NCBI GenBank assembly: GCA_035610835.1
Contig: CM069456.1
Span: 28,810,788-28,874,787 of the forward strand
Direction: 5' to 3'
DNA: 64,000 bases
Origin: Ophiura sarsii
Lineage: Eukaryota; Echinodermata; Ophiuroidea; Amphilepidida; Ophiuridae
The position numbers and the translations under genes were made by a program. Positions 36,283 to 46,599 of this stretch are shown piece after piece; the first letter of the stretch is position 1, and each line of letters begins with the position of its first letter. The notes beneath the pieces are model-generated. The model was not told where the DNA came from. It was given only the letters and a program-made list of their open reading frames with translations, and made no database searches.

Positions 36283-37449
36283 TTAGACTCTTTTGACGGT
36301 CAGTGTTCTGTAAAATTCATCAAACACCTCTTTTGGCATCAGAACCTTGCTTCCTGGATTATTTGGATCGTCGAGTGTCATGTACATTGAATTTCTCTCG
36401 TTATCACGTCGCCTCTGTAGTGACACATAAAGTGGTTCACTTCCATCACTACCAGGTACAGTACGTCTTGCTTCTCTAGTCTCGGTGGAGATGCTATGAT
36501 ATTTGTAACATGAGATGATTGTCGTCGTTAGAAATAGAATACAGAGGAAACTCGCTCCAATAGTGGAAATAGTTAAATATAACACCATGTCTTCATCGTC
36601 GGTAGAACAATCATAATTGCATTCGCCAGATATGTGTGTATCCTGTTTAATATTCTGGTCTCTACTTCCATCTATCACTACTGGTTTCACAATATTGACA
36701 TTACCTGTTCTTATGTTGCGCACAGTTATCGGCTCAATGTAGCATGAACGTTCCCTATTCGGGAATCCTGGACTGGAAAGATGACATGAAAACACAGCGC
36801 CGCTGTATGACATATCTAATATCATCGTTACCTGTGATGAAACCATGTCAGCACTGGTTGTATTCCGAATTATCAATTGTAAATCTGGTTGATTACAGCT
36901 CCATTTTAATTCAACATTCGGGACACCTTTCTCGGAGGAGCATGATAGAATCAGTTCGTTCCCTACAAATAATATTATTGGTTGGATTGGTACGCTTTCA
37001 CAAGCCGGAAATATTTTATTTGGAAACGTATATATTTGAATGCTTACTTTATTCGACGCGATAGTAGTATCCCCATGGATGGACATGTGTTGCACCCTAC
37101 ACCAATATTCACCTTGATCATTCAGTGAAATGTCCACCAATGTCAGTACATACACATGTGTTCGATCAGGAAACACTCTGGTAGCAAGAAATACGCGGCT
37201 ATCTAATGACGAACCTAAATGTATGTTACCAGACGTTATCGGCTCAATACGTTCATCATGGAAACGGAAAATATTCACTATGTAGCCTTCTTGCAGATTC
37301 CATATTCGACACTGAATCGCCATTAAACCACCAATTGTTACTGGTTTCATTAGTGAAGTCACTTCCACTGCCGTATCTGTTCCTTCTGTCCACGCAATAT
37401 CCACAACACTTGAGATGATAACAATAATGACGATGCCAACTGACGCCAT
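36283..37449 (-). CDS. R7: two-Ig transmembrane receptor, mosaic
   Basis: 388 residues. The V-like domain belongs with R8 (HDERIEPIT, DQGEYWCRVQH, IHGDTTIASNKVSIQIYTFP), while everything after the FPNKIFPACESV joint is R3-R6 type. On the DNA the change falls near 37020. First YxxL is PLYVSL instead of PVYVSL, and the preceding segment is VPGSDGSE. Signal peptide differs (IISSVVDIAWTEG). The stop is TAA in the usual position and the ATG context is AAACATGG. Confidence 0.9.
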   Translation of the reverse strand: MASVGIVIIVIISSVVDIAWTEGTDTAVEVTSLMKPVTIGGLMAIQCRIWNLQEGYIVNIFRFHDERIEPITSGNIHLGSSLDSRVFLATRVFPDRTHVYVLTLVDISLNDQGEYWCRVQHMSIHGDTTIASNKVSIQIYTFPNKIFPACESVPIQPIILFVGNELILSCSSEKGVPNVELKWSCNQPDLQLIIRNTTSADMVSSQVTMILDMSYSGAVFSCHLSSPGFPNRERSCYIEPITVRNIRTGNVNIVKPVVIDGSRDQNIKQDTHISGECNYDCSTDDEDMVLYLTISTIGASFLCILFLTTTIISCYKYHSISTETREARRTVPGSDGSEPLYVSLQRRRDNERNSMYMTLDDPNNPGSKVLMPKEVFDEFYRTLTVKRV

Positions 37450-37652
37450 GTTTAGATGTAGCAGTATTCACCGTTGTCCACTGCGATGGGCGTGTGCTGT
37501 ACACAGCGGTATATATCGCTAGATATTCCAACACTGGTGTGCATTATTAGCTTAAAATCATTGCATTTATCACTGTGCATATGTTGTGCATCAATAGCAG
37601 ACAGATACACCAGATATTCCTTTGTCTAACGGTTAATATTCACGTCATATTC

Positions 37653-37924
37653 CAGCTACAATATAGCATGCTTTATAAAAAACAACGTTCTTTAGTATGA
37701 CGCATACACGTACCGCATTTATTATACCTACTATGAACGTCATAATATATTCCCGCATATAATTTAAGACCGTATCATCGTGTATGTTAATGAGAACAGA
37801 CTGACATCCTAAGATATTTATCATAATTTAATGTCAGTCGATGCTCTCTGTAATTATATGCAGCTACGTGTAGATGAAAGCGCGTTATGATAAGCCCCAT
37901 AGAACACTAGATGGCGTGCTTCAA
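37653..37924 (-). promoter_or_regulatory. R7 promoter block, TATA-like box, CTCF-like site
   Basis: TTATAAAGC at 37670-37678; CTCF-like ACACTAGATGGCGT at 37904-37917, 455 bp from the ATG. Confidence 0.6.
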
Positions 37925-38154
37925 ATGCTGTATACCGTGTACTATTACTATGGTACACTGTGACCGAATGATCAACGTATTTGATGGGGGCGTTCAAATA
38001 TTGTACGAATTGGTAAACATATAATTTAATTCAAGAAAACAGCAGTAGTATACAGCTAATGTTTGCACTTTAAGACACAACGCAGAAAGAGATTTGTAAA
38101 GGCAATCGATGTGGCATGATACTTTTCCCGGCCTAACTACAAAGTAATAACATA

Positions 38155-39749
38155 TCGAGGGTTCGTAAACAAAAGGTTTCATCTCTACTTTTTGAAAAAT
38201 GAGATTTTGATATCAAAATGTTCAGAAATAAATTATCTTTCTATCTCCATAACACAACCTCTTTCAAAGTTATAGCCAGTATCACAAGGCCTCATCTCTA
38301 CGAGGGGCATTCAATAAATGCCCGCAACCATTGTTGTTCTCCACACCTGATTGATTCTGTGAAATATAAGTGGGTACATTATAAAGTATGAACCTTAATC
38401 TATCATTTAACACAATCTGGATTTACTGAATACTCATAATTACGTAATAGCATTAGTATAAAATAACCCATATTTGGACACTGAAAAACATGCCACTTTG
38501 GCAGGAATTTTGAATTTGCTTGATAGCACGTGTATTGAAATGGGCAGAACTTTGTTCCGGATTAGTGTGCAAGTCTAACATTGTGCATCAGGAAACCAGA
38601 GACCATGTTCAACGAGGTCCTAAATGGAGAGGTTCTGTCAACGACAACTTTTGGAAATACACTGCATCTTATCTTGGTCAACATTAGGCTTTGACAGTGA
38701 GCCCCAAAATGCCGAAAATCCAAAGAAATGAAAATGATAGTTATAGCAAACAATTGGGATTTCCTGAAATACCACAGCAAATGCAGGATTCGTTATTGTA
38801 TAGATGACAGGGTATCAATAAATACATTGAGAATTGTTGAACTTGGAATAAAAATCTGCGCATGCGTAGAACGCACGGTGGTCAGAAAGCGCTCATAATG
38901 AGTAGAAATGTTAAACAATCACTGCAACCAACGTAAAGGTTACAGATAAGGAATTGAATTTAAGAAAACAAGAACTGTGGTGAACTTCAATACATATACA
39001 AAGTTCAAAAATGTAAACATCTATTTGAAAATACAATTCAATTTAATGTTATGGTCAGTATAGTGAATTTACTCAAATTGGGTAAAAAGAGCTTCATTGT
39101 ATAAAAAATTTCTCTGCAGAAAACGGTTTCAGATATTGTCTTTGTAATCTCCCATTTAAATCTATGACATGTAACAATGAGGAACAAGAGGTTTAAGACA
39201 AATCTTGCGGTTGGATACCTTGACCTTGACTGTTTATTCATTAAAGAATTTCTTTTAAGCTATGACAAAAAGATGACGTTTTAATGTTACATAATAAGTG
39301 TTTTTTCTCCATAATTTGCATCTGAAAATAAGTAATGTTGAGCACATAGTACTGGTCTATCACTGTTTCAAAGGGCAACTTATTCCATGCATCGGTTCTT
39401 GAGATATTTTGAAAAAAAGGAACTGTGCATCAAATAGCTTGCAAATATTCTCCGCCCTGATCAGCTATTTTTCATGCAGTGTCCAGAGAGTATTGATTGT
39501 ATGCATGTGCCATTACGTAATCCCACAAACGATATTGTTCATTCATGCATGCGAGGAAAGATAAAGACCCATATTTTAAATTACCCTAATTCTAGTTGGC
39601 ATACGTCGCGCATGAGTGGAGAAAAACAATGGTTGCAGGTATTTATTGAACGCCCCTCGTATCTCCCAAATGTGTTTAAAAATCTTCAATAGGCTTTTTT
39701 CTCCAAATGGTCAAAATGGACAAAAGGTCTTTTGTTTCTGAGCCCTCGA
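38155..39749. mobile_element. Outer mariner-like element with nested insertion
   Basis: Ends TCGAGGGTTCGTAAACAAAAG (left, first part TCGAGGGTTC) and, inverted, TCGAGGGCTCAGAAACAAAA, with TA on both sides. Other units read AATAACATATGGTTAC at this point (for example near 16700, 24170 and 30300), the empty site. It contains a second mariner-like element. No transposase found outside the nested copy. Confidence 0.75.
38301..39660. mobile_element. Inner mariner-like element
   Basis: Ends CGAGGGGCATTCAATAAATG and, inverted, CGAGGGGCGTTCAATAAATA, followed inward by GCAACCATTGTT on both sides. TA flanks both ends (38299-38300 and 39661-39662). Its 1360 bp is close to full mariner size, but I could not recognise transposase motifs in any frame. 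It sits inside the outer element, so it is the younger insertion. Confidence 0.8.
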
Positions 39750-41202
39750 TATGGTTACAAAAGTGTATTTGTTACGAGCCTATACGTTTATATTTTATAA
39801 GCTTAGACCTCTCTTTCAAACATATTGCCTGTAAATAAAATCATTGCATTAGTTGTCAGAAACAAAATCATATATTCGAAGATTTTACTAACTTAATAAT
39901 AATACGATTCGGTACTGTTTGATTATTCTTGTAAATATGATGGTTTGGTAAGCCATTCTCATGATATTGAAAGTTTAAAAGGAATTAGAAATACATTATA
40001 TCATATTTAGGAAATATTGATGCATTGATACATTCCTGTGATATTTGGTTTCGCTTTTATTTATGCATTGCACATTATTGACATTTAAGAACATAATAAT
40101 ATAGTTTATAGTTATATATATTAATCTATAGATTTGTCTAGTTAATCATAATCCGAAGAAAAATATTACCATGTTACACAGTATTGTCCCATTGATGGTA
40201 TGTTTACATTTGTATGGCATTCTCATGCTCGAACTTATTTCGAATACTAGTAACTCGAAGCACGTGACATTTATAAGCCAACAATATACTATTACAAGAA
40301 TGATGTGGCATTACAATCTACATACAACGGTTTACGGATACCATACTACACTACTTTTTGATTAAATGCAATAAAAACTTCATGTAGAAATGCTCTGTAT
40401 TGTTATGAACATGTTTCTCAATTGCAGGGAAAAGGCAGTGTTTTAGATCAAATGTAATAGACCTATGTCTTAAAACGGCAGTGTTCTAGATCAAATGTGA
40501 TATGTCTTTAAAAAAACAGTGCGTTCTCTTCCCTATGACAACCTGACCATGAAATCATTGTCACGGTTGAATGAATAACAATGCATTGTTGGGCAATGTC
40601 ATTGGAAAGAGAACATTCTAGTCTTATTAAGACATATCACACTTTATCTAAAACTGCCGCTTTCCTGCAACTGATGATTCCATTTGGGTTTACTTTTATT
40701 TTGAATCACCCTGTTGAAAAATCTATTGATATTTCTGTTATATTTAGGATTCGCTTTTGTTTATTACAAGCACAGCATTGACATTTTTAAATGACGATAA
40801 GATTGTAATTTACTTTAATCGATTTATATATTATTCAACCAAGTTACAATCCGATGTGAAATCTTACACATCGATATAAATGATCTTCTATTTTTTATTA
40901 GGATGAAACATCAATTAAACCACGTATCAGGCAATTTTATTGTTACAAGAATGCTCGGGCATTACAATATACATACAATTGTTTTTTTTATTATCTTGTA
41001 CTTAAATAAGACGTCAAAAACAATTTCATGGGTACCATACTAAACCGACTTATGAGTCAATGTAATGACTAGTTACTCAGTATAAATATCAAATTGTTTA
41101 TACACCGTACATCAGTAATTATATAATATTGATGTATGGCTTTGAGAATGATACAAAAAAGTTTTATATCGAGTTCAATATATTCTTGTATCGCACGAGA
41201 AT
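39750..41202. other. R7-R8 array spacer
   Basis: Resumes the repeated spacer at TATGGTTACAAAAG and follows it to about 40.9 kb. No gene seen. Confidence 0.5.
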
Positions 41203-41337
41203 ATTCTTATTCTTATTCTTATTATTATTCTTATTCTTATTCTTATTCTTATTCCTATTCTTATTCTTATTCTTATTCTTATTCTTATACCATTATTGTT
41301 CTTTTTCTTTTTCTTTTTCTTTTTCTTTTTCTTTTTC

Positions 41338-41368
<31 letters not shown>

Positions 41369-42017
41369 TTTCTTTTTCTTTTTCTTTTTCTTTTTCTTTT
41401 TCTTTTTCTTTTTCTTTTTCTTTTTCTTTTTCTTTTTCTTTTTCTTTTTCTTTTTCTTTTTCTTTTTCTTTTTCTTTTTCTTATTCTTATTCTTTTTCTT
41501 TTTCTTTTTCTTTTTCTTTTTCTTTTTCTTTTTCTTTTTCTTTTTCTTTTTCTTTTTCTTTTTCTTTTTCTTTTTCTTTTTCTTTTTCTTTTTCTTTTTC
41601 TTTTTCTTTTTCTTTTTCTTTTTCTTTTTCTTTTTCTTATTCTTATTCTTATTCGTATTCGTATTCGTATTCTTATTCTTATTCTTATTCTTATTCTTAT
41701 TCTTATTCTTATTCTTATTCTTATTCTTATTCTTAATCTTAATCTTATTCTTATTCTTATTCTTATTCTTATTCTTATTCTTTTTCTTTTTCTTTTTCTT
41801 TTTCTTTTTCTTTTTCTTTTTCTTTTTCTTTTTCTTTTTCTTATTCTTGTTCTTGTTCTTGTTCTTGTTCTTGTTCTTGTTCTTGTTCTTGTTCTTGTTC
41901 TTGTTCTTGTTCTTGTTCTTGTTCTTGTTCTTGTTCTTGTTCTTGTTCTTGTTCTTGTTCTTGTTCTTGTTCTTGTTCTTGTTCTTGTTCTTGATCTTGT
42001 TCTTGTTCTTGTTTTTA
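41203..42017. repeat. Polypyrimidine hexanucleotide satellite, about 0.8 kb
   Basis: Blocks of (TTCTTA)n, (TTTTTC)n, (TTCTTA)n with a few TTCGTA and TTAATC variants, (TTTTTC)n and finally (TTCTTG)n from about 41845. All variants keep the six-base frame TTCTTN or TTTTTC, so they derive from one motif by point change and expansion. The top strand is almost free of G until the last block. Long reading frames across it are artefacts of the repeat. Confidence 0.97.
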
Positions 42018-42697
42018 TTCTTCTTATTATTAATATTATCTATAAAAACAGACTATTGAAAACGAATCAATTACTTTTGCACCAACTGACATACATCTCA
42101 GCGCGAGTGACAGACTGTGCCGTTCATAAAATATACTCATGCACCTCACGCGCAAGAGGATTGAACATGTTTAATTGTTCGCAATCTGGGTACTTTGGTT
42201 GAACAATATTCAACACACAGATTTATTGCACAGTCGGGAATCCCAATATATATTACTGCATATAATATATATATATCAACATTCAGAGGTATAGACTTCC
42301 AGAATATATCGATACTCTGGAGTTTCATGGACAATCCCGTACGGTCATTTTGTCCAATCATCAGGCGAAGTTGTATTCACTTTTATTGAAATAGAATACT
42401 GCAATAAATAAACATGAGGTTGAGAAAAAAATCAATAAAACAACCTCAGATAAATCCAATTTAGCAACCTTAGATTGCATATATCTTATCCCGCTTTAAC
42501 ACGGAATAAACCGCAATTCCGTTAAGGTAAGGGCGCTCTAAAGCTAGTATCATATCTAATTTATAGATTAATCCATCCTCTCTCTTACCTCCCCGACCAC
42601 CAACCCCCTGAGTGTTTCAACATATAATTTATCATCAATATAGTTTCAATGGTATGGTTTTTTTGTTGTTGTGAAAATGAATTCGACCTGAGGTAAG
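42018..42697. other. Spacer beyond the satellite
   Basis: Sequence not matched to other units. It includes a TATA-rich stretch near 42255 and no recognisable gene. Confidence 0.4.
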
Positions 42698-42915
42698 GAT
42701 ACTGGTACAGAGTTAACGTGTCCCAGTATCGTCCGATACACGGACATATAAAATGTACCAGTATCAGGCGATACTGGAACAAAATGATGTACCAGTATCG
42801 TTCAATGCTTGGACAAATCACACTGGTAGTATGTGTACAAGTATTGCCCGATACTGGAACATAAAAAAGTTCCGGTATCGCTCGATACTGGAACACAATT
42901 TGGTGTTCCAGTATC
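42698..42915. mobile_element. Palindrome-array MITE fragment fused to the R8 3' flank
   Basis: At least four palindrome units remain but neither inverted end does. The last unit CCAGTATC runs directly into AGTTGTTCTGATG, the 3' flank normally several hundred bases away. The shared TATC marks a deletion junction. Confidence 0.75.
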
Positions 42916-42948
42916 AGTTGTTCTGATGTTCTGAAATGTGTTTACAGT

Positions 42949-44115
42949 TTACACTCTTTTAACGGTCAATGTTCTGTAAAATTCATCAAACACCTCCTTT
43001 GGCATCAGAACCTTGCTTCCTGGATTATTTGGATCGTCGAGTGTCATGTACATTGAATTTCTCTCGTTATCACGTCGCCTTTGTAGTGACACATACACTG
43101 GTTCACTTCCATCATTACCAGGTACAGTACGTCGTGCTTCTCTAGTCTCGCTGGAGATGCTATGATATTTGTAACATGAGATGATTGTCGTTGTCAGAAA
43201 TAGAATACAGAGGAAACTCGCTCCAATTGTGGCAATTGTTAAATATAACACCATGTCTTCATCGTCGGTAGAACAATCATAATTGCATTCGCCAGATATG
43301 TGTGTATCCTGTTTAATATTCTGGTCTCTACTTTCATCTATCATTACTGGTTTCACAATATTGACATTACCTTTTCCTATGTTGCGCACAGTTATCGGCC
43401 CAATGTAGCATGCACGTTCCCTATTCGGGAATCCTGGACTGGATAGATGACATGAAAACACAGCACCGCTGTATGACATATCTAATATCATCGTTACCTG
43501 TGATGAAACCATGTCAGCACTGGTTGTATTCCGAATTATCAATTGTAAATCTGGTTGATTACAGCTCCATTTTAATTCAACATTCGGGACACCTTTCGCC
43601 GAGGAGCATGATAGAATCAGTTCGTTCCCTACGTATAATATTATTGGTTGGATTGGTACACTTTCACAAGCCGGAAATATTTTATTTGGAAACGTATATA
43701 TTTGAATGCTTACTTTATTCGACGCGATAGTAGTATCCCCATGGATGGACACGTGTTGAACCCTACACCAATATTCACCTTGATCATTTAGTGAAATGTC
43801 CACCAATGTCAGTACATATACGTGTGTTCGATCAGAAAATACTCGTGTAGCAAGATATACACGGCTATCTAATGAAGAACCTTGATACACGTTACCAGAC
43901 GTTATCGGCTCAATACGTTCATCATGGAATCGGAAAATATTCACTATGTAGCCTTCTTGCATATTCCATACTCGACACTGAATTGCCATTAAACCACCAA
44001 TTGTTACTGGTTTCATTAGTGAAGTCACTTCCACCGCTGTATCTTGTCCTTCTGTCCTCGCAATGTCCACAAAACTTAAGATGGTAACAATAATGACAAT
44101 GCCAACTGACGCCAT
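42949..44115 (-). CDS. R8: two-Ig transmembrane receptor
   Basis: 388 residues from MASVGI. The five extra open codons upstream begin at TTG and are not counted. Domain 1 pairs with R7 (HDERIEPIT, DQGEYWCRVQH), domain 2 with R3-R6 except SSAKGVPN. The helix keeps the R1-type IATIGASF. The first signal residues differ (VTILSFVDIARTEG) with an arginine next to the likely cleavage site. The downstream flank has been cut to about 30 bp before MITE sequence begins, so transcripts probably end inside the palindromes or beyond. Confidence 0.9.
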   Translation of the reverse strand: MASVGIVIIVTILSFVDIARTEGQDTAVEVTSLMKPVTIGGLMAIQCRVWNMQEGYIVNIFRFHDERIEPITSGNVYQGSSLDSRVYLATRVFSDRTHVYVLTLVDISLNDQGEYWCRVQHVSIHGDTTIASNKVSIQIYTFPNKIFPACESVPIQPIILYVGNELILSCSSAKGVPNVELKWSCNQPDLQLIIRNTTSADMVSSQVTMILDMSYSGAVFSCHLSSPGFPNRERACYIGPITVRNIGKGNVNIVKPVMIDESRDQNIKQDTHISGECNYDCSTDDEDMVLYLTIATIGASFLCILFLTTTIISCYKYHSISSETREARRTVPGNDGSEPVYVSLQRRRDNERNSMYMTLDDPNNPGSKVLMPKEVFDEFYRTLTVKRV

Positions 44116-44318
44116 GTTTATATGTAGCAATATCTACCGTTGTCCACTGTGATGGGCGTGTGCTGTACACGGCGTAATATATCGCAAGATGATCCAACAC
44201 TGGTGAGCATTATTAGGTTCAAATCATTGCATTTATCAATGTGTATATGTTGTACATTGATAGCCGACTGATACACCAGATATTCCTTTGTCTCACGGTT
44301 ACAATTCGCGTCATATTT

Positions 44319-44582
44319 CAGCTACAATATAGCATAATGTTTTATAGGAACTAACGTTCTTCAGTATGACGCATACAAGCAACGCATTTAGTATGCATAG
44401 TATAAACGTCATAATGTATTCGCGCATATCATTAAATACCGTGTCATCGTGTATGTTAATGAGAACAGATTGGAATCCTAAGATATTTATCATAATTTAA
44501 TGCACAAGTGATGCTATACGCAGCTAGATAAAAGTGCGTTATGATAATGAGCCTTTAAAGAACACCAGATGGCGTGCTTTAA
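44319..44582 (-). promoter_or_regulatory. R8 promoter block, TATA-like box, CTCF-like site
   Basis: CTATAAAAC at 44339-44347. CTCF-like ACACCAGATGGCGT at 44562-44575, 447 bp from the ATG. The spacer between the CRE-like centre and the GATA segment is slightly shortened. Confidence 0.6.
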
Positions 44583-45774
44583 ACGCTGCATACCGTGTAC
44601 TGTAATATTGGTACACTGTGGCTGTCTTATTGAATGTTCAACGCATTGGTTTCTTACCAACGTATTTTAGGAATTGGTCGGAATAAAATTTGATTCAAAA
44701 ATAAAGCAGCAATATTCAAATATGTTTGCTATTTGAAGACAAAAAGCAGAAACAAATATTTGTAAAAGCAATGTATTAATTAGTCATGATACTTTTCCCG
44801 GCTTTAGGGGAAGTCTTGGACGGGAATTATGTGCTTTTGGCTAGGGAAGGCAAAATGAGATATTGCAAATATCATATGCAGTAAAATGTAAGCTTCAAAA
44901 TGCTTTTTATTTGATTGGAATGGGCATTTTGTGTTAATGTTGTGTTTGAACAAAATTATATCGGTGAGGTGAACTTGTATCAAAATGGCGGTTTCCTATT
45001 AGATTAACATGTAATAATTTTCAAGCAGTGATATTTAACTAAATTTGGAAAAAATATTATCGAAGGTTTAATATACATCTCATAGTACAAAATGGTATTA
45101 TAAAATATTGAAATTACATTTACTATGAAATTCTATTAATATTACGTAATTTTAGTGTATTTCTTATGTATTTTATTGTTTTTCACCCTGCTTTATTTAA
45201 TGATTTGCCATAGCAATGGTTTAAAAAAGACTATATCAATTAATTTACTGCACTTATCTTAGCAAAACTTTGAGTATAAAATACAATTATTATTTTTACA
45301 AAACATAAATGTTAAAAAAATGGATGCGAAGGTTTGTTTTATAATGTTAAGTGCCCTCTACGATATTTGATTTTTACTACCCCGATATCTCAAAACATCG
45401 AAAATCGCAACATTGCGAAACATTGTGGCTATAACCTATAAACGAAATGTTTGATTTGTATAATATTTGGTATACATATTAAACCATTAATGGCTACAAC
45501 ATCATGATTCCCGATTTTTGATTTTTTCTTTCTTTCCAAATTTGAATTATCATGCAACATTACCTGATAGGTCGGTTCCTGGTTGCCATGGCTACGACAA
45601 CAAAAATCCGGAATCATGATATTGTGAGGAATGTTAATGTTAACCTTCAACCCAAATACCAGTATAAAACTAGTTTTTGAGTTACACTTGCACAAGTGTT
45701 TAGCCAATCAGAGGCCCTGTGTGGTTACCATGGCAACCAGAGCAAAATGTAAGTCAATTTTGAATGTTTGCGTT
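44583..45774. other. R8 upstream, diverged spacer
   Basis: After the shared TTTTCCCGGCTT near 44800 the sequence departs from the R3-R7 spacer. An inverted repeat pairs ATCATGATTCC at 45501 with its complement ending at 45620. Two X-box-like palindromes lie in this region. No gene seen. Confidence 0.45.
45582..45737. promoter_or_regulatory. Pair of RFX X-box-like palindromes
   Basis: GTTGCCATGGCTAC (45582-45595) and the full palindrome GTTACCATGGCAAC (45724-45737) match the RFX X-box pattern GTTRCCATGGYAAC. They lie about 1.5 kb upstream of R8. Binding is inferred from the motif only. Confidence 0.35.
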
Positions 45775-46539
45775 AGGCCTAAAAAAAAAGGTTTGTTTGC
45801 CCAAACAAGAGTTGAAAAAAGTGGGTCGGTAGGTCGATTACCTTTTTCTTTTTTTTTCTTTTTTTTTGGCTATGGACACTTTTAGAGAAGAAAAAGACTA
45901 GACAAGTTGATGTTAATACACTTGAATGTTCTTTAAAACCCTAACCTTCCTACACTCCGATTCACTAAAGCAAAAAACAATGTCCACGCGCATTCTATAG
46001 CATATGATTCGATGACGTCATCAACCAAGCTGATATGTGTGTACAAAATCACTGCCCAGGTGAGCGTCACCAGGTTAGCCGAGTGATTAGGGACGCGGCG
46101 CGGTGATCAGAGGTTCTGGGGTCAATTCCAAGGGGTTTCACAGCGATTATTTGGTTTAAAATCATACTTTGTCCCCTTCCCCCAGTTTTCACACCGTACG
46201 AACATAGCCTGGCTGGTTAGGGCTAATACATGTATTTTGTTTTTAATAGGGCAGCTGGCAGCCTGTAGTAAAAACCTTCAGATAGTGGTAGGATCTTGGA
46301 TTTGCATCTCCTTAGTGTTTTAAAGGGTGGATATGTGGGAATAAGTAAATAACAGGGCAGTGTAGTTGATTAGTTTGGCAAATTAAGATGAAAATATCAT
46401 TTAATACATATATTTTTCAACATAAAACATTATTTAAAAAATAAAAATAAAAAAAAAAATAAAAAATAAAAAAAGGCATGGGGTTTTGAGATTTTGTGGG
46501 TCGGTCGTGTTTGGGCAAACAAACCTTTTTTTTAGGCCT
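45775..46539. mobile_element. TIR element with AGGCCT edges enclosing a SINE head
   Basis: AGGCCTAAAAAAAAAGG followed by TTTGTTTGCCCAAACA at the left recurs inverted at the right. The edges are shared with 263-660 but the inner arm differs. About 765 bp; contains a tRNA-derived segment, T- and A-rich runs and no transposase. Confidence 0.8.
46060..46135 (+). mobile_element. tRNA-derived SINE head
   Basis: A-box-like TTAGCCGAGTGATTAGGGA (46075-46093) and B-box-like GGGTCAATTCC (46119-46129) at tRNA spacing, within the usual SINE context GGCGCGGTGATCAGAGGTTC. It may extend to about 46330. The B box lacks the canonical GGTTCGA, so an active tRNA gene is unlikely. Confidence 0.55.
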
Positions 46540-46599
46540 TATGGGCTATATGATAGTAACACTTATGGGTAGTTGTTAAATTTGACATCCTATATAAGG

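Noticed and set aside
38301..39660. Mariner transposase gene
   Set aside because: The element has full mariner length, but I could find none of the expected transposase blocks in any frame; only short unrelated frames are open.
41203..42017. Telomeric repeat
   Set aside because: The units are TTCTTN or TTTTTC, not TTAGGG-type, and receptor array continues on both sides.
41129..42202. Long frames rich in Phe, Leu, Ser and Tyr across the pyrimidine repeat
   Set aside because: They are translations of a stop-free hexanucleotide satellite; all three forward frames are open because the repeat lacks stop codons.
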